A stretch of 64,000 bases of DNA from DATBRC01 sp036560485 (GTDB taxonomy: Bacteria > Pseudomonadota > Gammaproteobacteria > Burkholderiales > Burkholderiaceae_D), in contig DATBRC010000014.1 of assembly GCA_036560485.1 (NCBI GenBank), forward strand, positions 7,277 to 71,276, read 5' to 3'. Position 1 is the first letter of the stretch; each line of letters opens with the position of its first letter. Below the pieces are notes generated by a model that saw nothing but the letters and a program-made list of their open reading frames with translations, did no database searches and had not been told where the DNA came from. Below are positions 18,624 through 27,099 of the stretch, piece after piece. Made by a program: the position numbers and the translations under genes.

Positions 18624-18888
18624 CACTTGTTCCTTCAAAAATTGTTTGATCGAATACGGTATTGGCGAGCCGTCTCTCAGAGGGATAAAGCAATCAACCG
18701 GCTTCGCCGATACAAAATTATCGACTAGCAGATAAAATGCATATCGAATTCACTCAGTATAGATATGCCAATAGGGATCACAAGATCGCATACGGTCTAA
18801 TTTACACTTGGTGTTTGCGGAATCTCAGTTAATCTGTGCGAACGAATCAGCCAAAATATTTTGTGGCTGGAACAAAACACGAAATGCG

Positions 18889-19101
18889 ATGAACCCAAAG
18901 CTGTTACAAAAGTTGGTCATTCTCGAAATGCCTTATGGGAAATACAAAGGCCGTCTGCTCGCCGACCTGCCTGGACATTATCTCGGCTGGTTCGCCCGTC
19001 AGGGTTTTCCTCCAGGTGAACTAGGCCGTTTGCTTGCGCTGATGTATGAGCTGGACCACAATGCGCTGCGACACTTGCTTGATCCGCTACGACAGCGATA
19101 G
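18889..19101 (+). CDS. DUF3820 family protein (putative quorum-sensing-regulated factor fold)
   Basis: About 70 aa from the ATG at 18889; the frame is open further upstream, but the family sequence begins here. The signature MPYGKYKGRLLADLPGHYLGWFARQGFPPGELG followed by LALMYELDHNAL is that of DUF3820, a small conserved protein of unknown function in Proteobacteria. The ribosome-binding site is weak. It is monocistronic, followed by the remnant of an oxidoreductase gene on the other strand. Confidence 0.8.
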   Translation: MNPKLLQKLVILEMPYGKYKGRLLADLPGHYLGWFARQGFPPGELGRLLALMYELDHNALRHLLDPLRQR

Positions 19102-19124
19102 CTGTTGATGCGCCTGCCGTAATT

Positions 19125-19307
19125 TCAGATGAACGCAAACGCGCTGTGTGATCGAAAATCTGTGATGTGATCATCAGCTCGTTTGTAGAAACGCCGATCA
19201 CTCCAACGTTTTCCATGCTGCGTAAAATCAAGCGTGATGCGAAACGGCGGCGCAGCGTTGCTGCCTTCGGCAAGAGGAGAAAGATCGAGGATGGAGAAGG
19301 GAATCAT
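19125..19307 (-). pseudogene. Remnant of a luciferase-like (LLM) flavin-dependent oxidoreductase
   Basis: A 60-codon frame whose first 45 residues (IPFSILDLSPLAEGSNAA... ITLDFTQHGKRW) match the characteristic N-terminus of the bacterial-luciferase-like oxidoreductase family (normally IPxSxLDLSPxxEG...LDLAQHAERxGYxRxWLAEHH, about 330 aa). After this the sequence degenerates and stops; the DUF3820 gene follows within 25 bases. It is a decayed or truncated gene without activity. The homology is by recognition, not alignment. Confidence 0.65.
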
Positions 19308-19437
19308 TTACGACATATAAGCTCTAACCGCTGAAAACAAGCATAGCCAAGCAAAGATTCATTGACCATCGATACTTTTTTCCTGATGGTATGCGTCAAT
19401 CAGAAACATAATGTTCCGATCAAGTATGAGGCGCACC

Positions 19438-19704
19438 ATGATCTTGCAGGTTGAAACGTCCGAAGCACCGTCTGACTGGCCACAACCAACCGGCTTTTTT
19501 CTTGGTGAAAAGCATATCGATGTTGTTCAAATCATCGATCGATGGCCAAGCGCCGATCATGTTTATTTCAAAGTGCAAGCCGACGACGGCAGCACGTACA
19601 TATTAAGGCACGATGAAAACCCGGATCAGTGGGAAATGACTTTCTTCGGTGCAGTCAATCAACCGGATGAACCGTATAAACGCGCCGGCCATTATCTGAT
19701 TTAA
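19438..19704 (+). CDS. Small hypothetical protein, 88 aa
   Basis: The best start is the ATG at 19438 behind GAGGCGC; the frame is open from 19411. The product is acidic and aromatic-rich, with HIDVVQIIDRWPSADHVYFKVQADDGSTYILRHDE resembling a small beta-barrel. It has no signal or membrane segment. The family is not recognised. It stands alone upstream of the convergent alcohol dehydrogenase. Confidence 0.65.
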   Translation: MILQVETSEAPSDWPQPTGFFLGEKHIDVVQIIDRWPSADHVYFKVQADDGSTYILRHDENPDQWEMTFFGAVNQPDEPYKRAGHYLI

Positions 19705-19776
19705 CCGGCATGCGCCGCAACATGCATTAATACGTTCGCCTGTTTTACAGGCAAAGTGCAAAGGCGAACGCTCTCT

Positions 19777-20946
19777 TTACGGATGCAGCACGACCTTGAT
19801 GCACTCTTCCTGCTTTTTCTTGAAAATCTCATAGCCGTGAGGCGCCTCGTCCAGCGACAGACGATGTGTGATCACACAACTGGGATCGATTTGTTTTTTC
19901 TGGATGCGTTCCAACAACGGTTTCATGTAACGCTGCACATGCGTTTGCCCGGTCTTGATGGTGAGCGAACGGTTCATGATGGAGCCGAACGGAATCTTGT
20001 CGACGAAGCCGCCATACACACCGGCGATCGATACATTGCCGCCGTTACGGCATGCCATCAATGCCTCGCGTAGCGCGATGGGTCGATCGGTCTCCAGCAT
20101 CACTGCCTGCTTCGCGCGGTCGATAGCGCCCAGCATGCCCATCCCATGCGATTCCATGCCGACTGCATCTATGCAGGCATCCGGCCCACGGCCGCCCGTC
20201 ATTTCCTTCAATGCATCGGCGATATCGACTTGTTCATAATTGAGCGTCTCCGCTTTCGATTGCTCGCGCGCCATGCGCAAGCGTTCGGGGAAACGATCGA
20301 TTGCAATGACACGCGTTGCCCCGAGCAAATAGGCGCTCTGAATGGCAAACTGCCCGACCGGACCGCAACCCCAGACTGAGACCACATCGCCCGGTTCGAT
20401 ATCGCAATTCTCTGCTGCCATATAACCGGTCGGCAGGATGTCCGACAAAAACAAAACTTGTTCATCCGACAGATCATTTGGAATCTTGATCGGCCCGACA
20501 TCTGCATACGGCACGCGTGCATATTCCGCCTGGCCGCCTGCATAGCCACCGGTTAGATGCGAATAACCGAAGATGCCTGCCGGAGAATGGCCCCACATCT
20601 TTTCTGCCATCCATGCATTCGGATTGGAATTCTCGCAAACCGAATACAATTTTTCCTGGCAGAAGAAACAGTCGCCACAGGCAATCGGAAATGGCACGAC
20701 CACCCGGTCGCCGATTTTCAGGTTGGTAACCGCAATGCCCAAATCAACGATCTCGCCCATGAATTCATGACCGAGAATATCGCCCTGCTCCATCGTCGGA
20801 ACAAACCCGTCATACAGATGCAGGTCGGAGCCGCAAATTGCTGCCGACGTAATTTTGACGATTGCATCGCGCGGATTCAAAATGGCGGGATCAGGAACAT
20901 TGTCCACCCGCACATCGTTTTTTCCATGCCAGCAAGTTGCTCTCAT
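19777..20946 (-). CDS. Zinc-dependent alcohol dehydrogenase (glutathione-independent formaldehyde dehydrogenase-like)
   Basis: 389 aa, medium-chain dehydrogenase family. The catalytic zinc site is seen in ICGSDLH (Cys38) and GHEF (His/Glu near 60). The structural zinc site is in the CGDCFFC...SVC cluster. The NAD-binding motif is GCGPVGQFA near residue 195. The long insert between the zinc sites and the Rossmann fold (WGHSPAGIFGYSHLTGGYAGGQAEYARVP) is typical of the formaldehyde/threonine-dehydrogenase-like branch. It overlaps the upstream SRPBCC gene by 4 bases (ATGA), so the two are co-translated. Confidence 0.92.
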   Translation of the reverse strand: MRATCWHGKNDVRVDNVPDPAILNPRDAIVKITSAAICGSDLHLYDGFVPTMEQGDILGHEFMGEIVDLGIAVTNLKIGDRVVVPFPIACGDCFFCQEKLYSVCENSNPNAWMAEKMWGHSPAGIFGYSHLTGGYAGGQAEYARVPYADVGPIKIPNDLSDEQVLFLSDILPTGYMAAENCDIEPGDVVSVWGCGPVGQFAIQSAYLLGATRVIAIDRFPERLRMAREQSKAETLNYEQVDIADALKEMTGGRGPDACIDAVGMESHGMGMLGAIDRAKQAVMLETDRPIALREALMACRNGGNVSIAGVYGGFVDKIPFGSIMNRSLTIKTGQTHVQRYMKPLLERIQKKQIDPSCVITHRLSLDEAPHGYEIFKKKQEECIKVVLHP

Positions 20947-21959
20947 TGTTGTACTCCTTTATGAAACAGTCGCATCAATGTGCTGCGCGGACCGGATGAC
21001 TGGCCTTCTGTGGTCGTGACCTCTCCTGTTTCCATCAATTGTTTGAAGCGTCGCAAATCGCCATCGACCTGGATCGCCGGTTCTTCGCCAAACAATTTGG
21101 CAACCAATGCCCCTGCTTTGCCGCCCGGCGGGTTGTAACGCATTTGCAGACGCACGATGGTGCCGCGATTGCCGGGAGCGCGTTCAAAACGCACGATCCC
21201 TGCATTGTCTATATCGGCGCCTTCAATTGAGCGCCATGCTAAAAAATGGCCGGCGCTATCGCCTACTATTTCCGAATCCCATTCAATACTGGTGCCTGCA
21301 GGCGCCTTCGCTTTCCAATGTGAGCGTTTGCTGTCAAGCGTTTGCACCGATTCCAGATGTTTCATGAAGCGCGGGAAGTTTTCAAAGCTGCGCCAGAAGC
21401 GATAACATTCATCCGGTGTCCTGTTAATCGTGACGTATTTTTCCACGCTGACTGTTCCGGTAAATACCCCATCGCCACTGGTTTCATGTTGTACGCTGGA
21501 TAGCAAATCCAGCGCCGTGACGCCTGCGACCGCTGCAACTGCCACTGCCGCGCGTTTGCCTTTTATGCCCGATGCGCGAACTGCATTTCCCAACAAAGCC
21601 AAATCCATTGCATCACCGGCTACACGCGACCAAAGCCAACCGGATGGATTGCGGTCATTCAGAATGCCGACGCCGCTGGCAATTTCCCGCAACCCCACTG
21701 CGCGTACAAGGAGCGGACTATTTCTTAAACCGGTCATTCTTGAAATGGTGCGCGGCGCGACGATTTGCGCTATGCCAAGACCTACGCTAAACCAACCCAG
21801 TGCCTTTGCAAGTCCATCATGCCGGTTTCCTGTTTCGCGCTTGTGATAAGCCGATTGCGTCATCTGCTGCTGTTGGGTAGATAGTGTGTCTTTGTTGAAT
21901 GGCGAAACTGATTGTGTCGATGAGTGAGATTGGCCGAGGTCTGATCGTGAAGGATCCAT
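20943..21959 (-). CDS. SRPBCC (cyclase/dehydrase) domain protein with membrane-like N-terminal domain
   Basis: 338 aa. Residues 1-45 are polar and Ser/Gln-rich. Residues 50-150 form a hydrophobic helical domain (AKALGWFSVGLGIAQIVAPRTISRMTG...). Residues from about 165 are a START/SRPBCC domain (VEKYVTINRTPDECYRFWRSFENFPRFMKHLESV) of the polyketide-cyclase type that binds hydrophobic ligands. It is translationally coupled to the zinc alcohol dehydrogenase, so it may supply or receive that enzyme's lipophilic substrate; this is inference. The N-terminal frame starts with ATG after GGAGAAAAAAT. Confidence 0.85.
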   Translation of the reverse strand: MDPSRSDLGQSHSSTQSVSPFNKDTLSTQQQQMTQSAYHKRETGNRHDGLAKALGWFSVGLGIAQIVAPRTISRMTGLRNSPLLVRAVGLREIASGVGILNDRNPSGWLWSRVAGDAMDLALLGNAVRASGIKGKRAAVAVAAVAGVTALDLLSSVQHETSGDGVFTGTVSVEKYVTINRTPDECYRFWRSFENFPRFMKHLESVQTLDSKRSHWKAKAPAGTSIEWDSEIVGDSAGHFLAWRSIEGADIDNAGIVRFERAPGNRGTIVRLQMRYNPPGGKAGALVAKLFGEEPAIQVDGDLRRFKQLMETGEVTTTEGQSSGPRSTLMRLFHKGVQQ

Positions 21960-22172
21960 TATTTTTTCTCCTGCATATTGTAAATGTGCATTGCTGCATT
22001 AACTTGACGACGAGGAATAATCATCTTTTGACAGCAACTCCTGGACTGTCTTGAGAACGCCGTCTTGAAAAAAGTTAGGCTGAAATTTTTTTCTGGTGGT
22101 TCCTCATGGTTGACATGAACTTTGACGATCGACAAATGATTACACTGTGCCTATTGGCAATGATCAATCAAT

Positions 22173-22210
22173 ATAGTTGCATAGCTAATTATATTGAAGT
22201 ATAGTTGCAT
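22173..22210 (+). promoter_or_regulatory. MarR operator-like repeats upstream of marR-type gene
   Basis: ATAGTTGCATAGCTAAT at 22173-22189, with a partial copy ATAGTTGCAT at 22201-22210 directly before the start codon. The full 17-base sequence recurs at 22653-22669 before the tautomerase gene. Confidence 0.6.
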
Positions 22211-22211
22211 C

Positions 22212-22628
22212 ATGTTTGATCATTGCCTCTATTTCAACACCACTGCATTGGCCCGCGTTCTTGAACGAGAATGGACCAAAGCCTTTCATTCGCTTGGCTT
22301 GACACCCTCGCAAGCATTTATGCTGCGTGTCGTTTTGGAAAAACCGGGATTGCTGCAAAGTGAGCTTGCAAAGGAAATGACGATATCGCGTCCGACCGCC
22401 ACCCGCAGTCTGGATGGCTTGCAGAAACTGAAACTCATTGAAAGATATGCAGGCAAAAATGATGGCCGAGAGTATGAAATCCATCCGACCGCGCTTGCAA
22501 TGTCCATGAAAGACAAAATCAATACGGCAAGCGGTGAAGTGACCAGGCGGTTAAAAAAAACATTAGGCGTTGCACACTTTGACGACACGGTGACCAAAGT
22601 GAAAAAAGTACGATTGTCTCTCGAATAA
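22212..22628 (+). CDS. MarR family transcriptional regulator
   Basis: About 138 aa from the ATG at 22212; the frame is also open from a TTG at 22194. The winged helix-turn-helix is clear: LTPSQAFMLRVVLEKPGLLQSELAKEMTISRPTATRSLDGLQKLKLIERY, then a wing with NDGREYEIHPT. The 17-base repeat lies upstream and also in front of the next gene, so it probably represses itself and the tautomerase. The ligand is unknown. Confidence 0.9.
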   Translation: MFDHCLYFNTTALARVLEREWTKAFHSLGLTPSQAFMLRVVLEKPGLLQSELAKEMTISRPTATRSLDGLQKLKLIERYAGKNDGREYEIHPTALAMSMKDKINTASGEVTRRLKKTLGVAHFDDTVTKVKKVRLSLE

Positions 22629-22652
22629 ATTTTTGAAAAATTATTTTTATTA

Positions 22653-22669
22653 ATAGTTGCATAGCTAAT
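22653..22669 (+). promoter_or_regulatory. Second copy of the MarR operator-like repeat
   Basis: ATAGTTGCATAGCTAAT, identical to 22173-22189, located 15 bases before the tautomerase start codon and overlapping where its promoter or leader would be. Confidence 0.6.
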
Positions 22670-22684
22670 CAATTGGAGAAAATC

Positions 22685-23074
22685 ATGCCTATCCTGAACG
22701 TAAAAGTCAGCGCCAAAAAATCTGCTGCATTGACCAAACAGATTGCTGAATTATTGCTGGATCTGACAACCAGGATTTTAAAAAAGAAGCGGGAGGTCAC
22801 TGCCATTGCGATCGATTTTATCGATCATGATAGTTGGGTCGTTGGTGGTCATCTGCTGAGCGAACAAGGCAAGAACAGCTTTTACTTCGATATCAAGATT
22901 ACCGACGAAACCAATACCAAGGATGAAAAAGCGCTTTACATTAAAGAAGCATTTGCCGGGTTCGAACGCATATTGGGTAATCTGCATGAGGAAAGTTATA
23001 TCCATGTAGAAGATGTGAAGGCAGCTTCATATGGATATGGGGGATTGACTCAAGAATATCGTTATCACCATTAA
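22685..23074 (+). CDS. Tautomerase family protein (4-oxalocrotonate tautomerase-like)
   Basis: 129 aa starting at the ATG of 22685 behind GGAGAAA. Removal of Met would expose Pro1 (MPILNVK), the catalytic base of the tautomerase superfamily. The chain is about twice the length of 4-OT, as in fused or cis-3-chloroacrylic-acid-type members. The C-terminus (ASYGYGGLTQEYRYHH) is family-like. It follows the MarR gene by 57 bases and shares its operator sequence, so it is probably induced by an aromatic or reactive compound. The palindromic element starts at its stop codon. Confidence 0.85.
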   Translation: MPILNVKVSAKKSAALTKQIAELLLDLTTRILKKKREVTAIAIDFIDHDSWVVGGHLLSEQGKNSFYFDIKITDETNTKDEKALYIKEAFAGFERILGNLHEESYIHVEDVKAASYGYGGLTQEYRYHH

Positions 23075-23232
23075 GAACCTATTCCAGTAGGCCAAGTCGC
23101 CGCGGCGGGGCACTTTGCGCGCGGCACTGCGTTGCGGCTCCTTGCCATAGCTCGCTATGTCGCGTCGCCACGCCTTGTTCCGCGCACAAATCACCTCCGC
23201 CGCAACTGACTCGGCCTACTGGAATAGGTTCT
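23074..23232. repeat. Palindromic element A (159 bp, perfect 20-bp terminal inverted repeat)
   Basis: Starts with AGAACCTATTCCAGTAGGCC and ends with its exact complement; the match extends further inward with one mismatch. On the minus strand the interior (23129-23158) holds a small hairpin followed by GGCAAGGAG and CGCAACGC, a core shared with elements B and D. It begins on the last base of the tautomerase stop codon. No coding capacity; it is MITE-like. Confidence 0.85.
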
Positions 23233-23469
23233 AAAAGCCTATCCTGCTTGGCTCTAAACAGATTGGCGAATATTTTCCTGCTATTGCCCTGACAACTGCA
23301 GTATTGCAATGCACAAACGCATTTCCTCTCACGCATTTGCGTGATTCCTCTTCCGCCTTCGATGTTTTAAGGTGCGCTACCGGTTGGGGGAATTTGAATT
23401 GCTCGGCATAAAACCATGCCATCCATGCAGTCTCCCCCATTATCGGTCAATCATGAGGGAGAAAAAGAA
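23233..23469. other. Intergenic region after element A
   Basis: About 240 bases without a supported gene, presumably holding the promoter of the following lipoprotein gene. GAGGGAG about 10 bases before its ATG is the ribosome-binding site. Confidence 0.35.
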
Positions 23470-24771
23470 ATGCACAAAAAATTCATGCCATTTTTGTTGA
23501 TGGCGTTCATACTTTTGTTATCAGGATGCGGAGGCGGTGACTCATCCACGCCTGCTGCCGCGAGCAATACCCCAGCGACATTCGGGGAAACAGCGATTGT
23601 CATTAGCGGCATCTTGCCGAGCGATCCGCAAGAAAGCATCTATGTGCGTAAAGTCGGCCATGGACCCAAGACCATCGTGCTGGTGCCGGGAAATAACACG
23701 TCCGGCCTGACCTTTGAAGGCATGCTGGATGTGTTCCGTGCGGTTGATTCATTCAACGATGCCTACACTGTATATACATTTGATTATCGCGGCAGCGGCA
23801 AGTCGAGCTACAACACGAAAATCACTTCGCTAAAAGATTTTGCTTTGGATTTTGAAAAGGTGATGAACCAGATCAGCGGCTTCCCCACGTCCGGTGTCAC
23901 GCTGGTGGGCTATTCGCTGGGATTCGGGGTCGGTTTGGAAATGCTGATTGCCAATCCGGCACGCTATTCGAATATCATCAGCCTGGCCGGCATCGGCACG
24001 CGCGGCATACGCGTCAGCTTCACTGCAGCTCAGGCGGGCACCGACTCCGCCAGCCAGGTATGGGCGGCCGGCGATTGGGTCACGGTCAGCAACGACAGCT
24101 TGGGCACAGTCGCCACCGAGTTCCAGCAACGTTCATGGCAAGGCACGCAACGGACTTATGCGAATGTGAAAAACATCTGGGATCTGCTGGTCTACAACGA
24201 TGAACTGAAATACGACATCACCAAAGCGTTTACGCCGGCGGCGATCACCGATCCGACTTTCCAGGCGTCGCCGAACTATACCGATTCGCTGCTCGACGGT
24301 TTGACCATTCAATACATGCCTGAGTCGCTGTACTACGCACACAAATTCAACGTCTCCAGGGCGGATGTCGTCAAAGGCACACCCAACTCCAGCGGCGCTT
24401 CAGTCGTGATTCGGGCCGACAATCGCCTGGCGAGTATCCTGGCCGGCAAAAACGCGATGCTGGTCAAGGCCAGCACCGACTTTGCAAACTGGCGCGGCGA
24501 TCAGGTGGTGTACGACAATTACACTGCAACCACCAAGTATGATTTGAAGCAAGCAGGCGCGACGGTGACGGCTGTGATGATCGATCCGAACCAGGGCTTC
24601 GATCATGGCTTTCCGGTGCATCACCCGTTAGAGACGGTGCAACTTATCGATACCTTCATCAAAGGCAGCTTGTCTTCCGCCACCGCGTCCAGCGCATTGG
24701 GCAGTGCCACCGTGGCCTTCTATCCGAATTCGGAAACGGCTTGGGAGACCAATACCTTTACCGGATTCTGA
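23470..24771 (+). CDS. Alpha/beta-hydrolase lipoprotein
   Basis: About 433 aa from the ATG at 23470, which gives a lipoprotein signal (MHKKFMPFLLMAFILLLSGC) followed by a GGGDSS linker. The hydrolase domain shows LVPGNNTSG, the nucleophile elbow VGYSLGFG, and a C-terminal NQGFDHGFPVHH with the likely catalytic His. It would be an outer- or inner-membrane-anchored esterase or lipase in the periplasm or on the surface. It is a single gene followed by a terminator. Confidence 0.85.
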   Translation: MHKKFMPFLLMAFILLLSGCGGGDSSTPAAASNTPATFGETAIVISGILPSDPQESIYVRKVGHGPKTIVLVPGNNTSGLTFEGMLDVFRAVDSFNDAYTVYTFDYRGSGKSSYNTKITSLKDFALDFEKVMNQISGFPTSGVTLVGYSLGFGVGLEMLIANPARYSNIISLAGIGTRGIRVSFTAAQAGTDSASQVWAAGDWVTVSNDSLGTVATEFQQRSWQGTQRTYANVKNIWDLLVYNDELKYDITKAFTPAAITDPTFQASPNYTDSLLDGLTIQYMPESLYYAHKFNVSRADVVKGTPNSSGASVVIRADNRLASILAGKNAMLVKASTDFANWRGDQVVYDNYTATTKYDLKQAGATVTAVMIDPNQGFDHGFPVHHPLETVQLIDTFIKGSLSSATASSALGSATVAFYPNSETAWETNTFTGF

Positions 24772-24812
24772 TACCGCTTGTCTCGTCCTTGTGTTGCCAA
24801 TCAAGGATTGTG

Positions 24813-24838
24813 CCCGCTCAGTGAGCGGGTTCTTTTTA
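24813..24838 (+). terminator. Rho-independent terminator
   Basis: CCCGCTC, AGT loop, GAGCGGG followed by TTCTTTTT, 40 bases after the lipoprotein hydrolase stop codon. Confidence 0.8.
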
Positions 24839-24841
24839 ATG

Positions 24842-25062
24842 AGGCCTTACGCAAAATGCTTACATTCGTCGTTCCCGCGCAGGCGGGAATCCATGCTGCG
24901 TTTGTTGAATTTACCTCTCTATGGATTCCCCCTTGAAGGGCGCATAACCGCTTGCAGGCGGTTGCCGTTGCGCAGGCGATTGGCATGCCAATCGAAACCC
25001 CTACTCACCTTGCGCGGGAACGACGGTGATTTTATTTTTCGCCTATATTTTGCGTAAGTCCT
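24842..25062. repeat. Palindromic element C (221 bp, CTTACGCAAAAT termini)
   Basis: Left end AGGCCTTACGCAAAAT, right end ATTTTGCGTAAGTCCT (15 of 16 complementary). Inside are the REP-like CGTCGTTCCCGCG...GGCGGGAATCC and a facing CGCGGGAACGACG. It has the same termini as element D at 59712-59890. It lies directly after the terminator. Confidence 0.8.
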
Positions 25063-25172
25063 ATTAATTTAAACAGGTCATTTGCACAATGCAATAAATA
25101 AGCTAATCTACAAATGGAAAGTTCGGAATCATGATTTTCTGATTATCCGGAACACAAGAAAGGGGACACCTC

Positions 25173-26135
25173 GTGCACGCGTTCTCACGTACCTTGATGG
25201 ATTTATATCATCTCGCTGAAAATGCGCCGCTCGACGATTTTCCGCCTGAAGTTTTGCGGCTGCTGCAACCATGGATCAATTTCGACGGCGCGGTATTCGG
25301 CGTAGGTGAAGCGTACACCGACCAGCATCTCAATCTGCAAGTCGTGCAGGCGCATATCCACAATCGCGCTGATGCGCTGCTCGACGATTATGCGCAAGTC
25401 TCGGCCGGCGATCCGATTACCGGCGCATTCCTGAATGGCTTGGACGCTCCGCTGGCGGTGGACTGCAGAGCTGTCTACGGGAAAAAGAACATGGATGCGC
25501 TGCAAGAGTTCGCGCGCAAGCATGAGTTGCGTCACTTGATGCTGTACGGCGACCATCCGACTGTCGGCCATCCAGGACGCTGGATGGTGCTGTATCGGAG
25601 TACCGACCAGGCTTTTCGCGCTGAAGAAACGGAATGCCTGCACGCAGCCTGGTTCCATGTATCGCGCGCCATCGACATCAGCCACGCGAAGATGCTGGAT
25701 CGGCTCGATGCATCGCGTGCGCAGCGCGCCTCGGCATTGGTTAACATGCGCGGTGCAGTCGAGGCCGCCGATCCGCATTTTTTCACTTTACTGCAACGCG
25801 AATGGCCGGATCATGACGGAAAAAATCTGCCGCCGTTATTGAAAGAAAATCTGGGGAATGGCTACGTTTATCGCGGTCGGCATATCGAAGTCGCGATGAA
25901 GCAGCAGGATGCCTATCTCGTGTGCCTGGCGCGCGCTTCCGATACGCTGGCAAATCTGACGCCGGGAGAGCAGGCTGTCGCACGCCGCTTCGCAGCAGGG
26001 TTAAGCGCCAAGGAAATCGCGCGCGAACTGGGCGTATCACCCAATACGGTGCGCAGCCAGCTGACAAGTTTATATACCAAGCTGAATGTGCATGACAAGG
26101 CGGCATTGGCACAGCTGTTTATCGCCAATCCTTGA
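25173..26135 (+). CDS. LuxR-family transcriptional regulator
   Basis: 320 aa starting at GTG behind AAGGGGAC. The C-terminal 65 residues are a GerE/LuxR helix-turn-helix: LTPGEQAVARRFAAGLSAKEIARELGVSPNTVRSQLTSLYTKLNVHDKAAL. The N-terminal 230 residues are an unrecognised sensor region with a likely GAF/PAS-like fold (YHLAENAPLDDFPPEVLRLLQPWINFDGAVFG). It has no phospho-acceptor receiver domain. It is monocistronic, so its targets are not evident. Confidence 0.9.
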   Translation: MHAFSRTLMDLYHLAENAPLDDFPPEVLRLLQPWINFDGAVFGVGEAYTDQHLNLQVVQAHIHNRADALLDDYAQVSAGDPITGAFLNGLDAPLAVDCRAVYGKKNMDALQEFARKHELRHLMLYGDHPTVGHPGRWMVLYRSTDQAFRAEETECLHAAWFHVSRAIDISHAKMLDRLDASRAQRASALVNMRGAVEAADPHFFTLLQREWPDHDGKNLPPLLKENLGNGYVYRGRHIEVAMKQQDAYLVCLARASDTLANLTPGEQAVARRFAAGLSAKEIARELGVSPNTVRSQLTSLYTKLNVHDKAALAQLFIANP

Positions 26136-26156
26136 TTGCCATAAACCGGCAATCAA
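26132..26156 (+). terminator. Hairpin at luxR-type gene end
   Basis: TTGATTGCC, 7-base loop, GGCAATCAA followed by TTT. It overlaps the stop codon. The T-tract is short, so termination is uncertain. Confidence 0.45.
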
Positions 26157-26225
26157 TTTGCGCGGGTGGCTTGTCGGCGGAATAAGTATTTGGTCAACTC
26201 GAACCATATGATGGCTTGAGGGACA

Positions 26226-27089
26226 TCACAAGTGCTGTTTTGCATAACGCTGAAATCCGCGCGTCATACGGTCTGGTATTTCAAACACAGGGGCAGCAGA
26301 TTGGCTATTGATCACGCGCTTCAAAAATTCTTCGCTCTCATTGAATACCATTTGCCGCTCATTATCGAGCGTAATCATGTGGTAGCTATCGCCAAGGAAA
26401 AGAATTTCCTTGTCGCTTGATGCGATCATGCGATACACCCAGTCAGCATGACGCGGGTGCACCGACTCATCGTCGATCGCATGAATAATCAAGGTCGGAC
26501 ATGTGACTTTGTGCGTTTGCCTTCTCGCCTCTTCAGTCAATAAATCGCCCTGAATGATATGTTCCAGGCTAATGCTGGCACCGCCGACTTCCGACACTTC
26601 TCTATCGACAAAAGCGTTCTTGATCCTTTCGCGCATCTTTTCATTCTTCAGACCGTAAGGTTCGCTTTCGTTGTAACGATAATATTTGCGGAAGGGTAAG
26701 TACTTGACCCAATCCAGAAGAAACCGATACCAAGGGATGGCCCAACCGTCGTAACCCATTGACGGCGCCAACAATACGAGAGCGCCCGTCATTTTTACTT
26801 CGGCAGCCAACAACAAGCTCATCGTTGCCCCCATCGACAAGCCTAGAAGTGAAACCGTCTTGAAGCGCGGTTGCAAATTTTGCAAATGGTTGCGTGCGAT
26901 CGAGACCCATGCCTGCCACGAGGTACTTTCTCCGCCATAGCAATAACCCGGGATATCCGGAATGAATACGGAAAACCCGGCTTTATTTAACAAATCGCCG
27001 ACCCGCTTCATTTCAAGATGGGAGCCACTCAAGCCATGCAGCATCAATACTGCATGTTCTCCTCCCGAAAGTTCCAACATCTCTGTCAT
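26226..27089 (-). CDS. Alpha/beta hydrolase (Est30/monoacylglycerol-lipase-like carboxylesterase)
   Basis: About 287 aa from the ATG at 27089. The hydrolase fold begins at once (MLELSGGEHAVLMLHGLSGSHLEMKRVG). LLGLSMGATMSL holds the nucleophile, HAIDDESVHP the acid and GDSYHMITLDNE the base. This is the carboxylesterase/monoacylglycerol-lipase type with a cap domain (WYRFLLDWVKYLPFRKYYRYNE). An alternative ATG at 27158 with a CAGGG site would overlap the divergent gene. The two preferred starts are only 10 bases apart, so at least one start is wrong or the promoters overlap coding DNA. Confidence 0.85.
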   Translation of the reverse strand: MTEMLELSGGEHAVLMLHGLSGSHLEMKRVGDLLNKAGFSVFIPDIPGYCYGGESTSWQAWVSIARNHLQNLQPRFKTVSLLGLSMGATMSLLLAAEVKMTGALVLLAPSMGYDGWAIPWYRFLLDWVKYLPFRKYYRYNESEPYGLKNEKMRERIKNAFVDREVSEVGGASISLEHIIQGDLLTEEARRQTHKVTCPTLIIHAIDDESVHPRHADWVYRMIASSDKEILFLGDSYHMITLDNERQMVFNESEEFLKRVINSQSAAPVFEIPDRMTRGFQRYAKQHL

Positions 27090-27099
27090 AATATTCTTT

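Noticed and set aside
23231..23440. 69-residue leftward frame after element A
   Set aside because: No recognisable sequence and it overlaps the end of the palindromic element.
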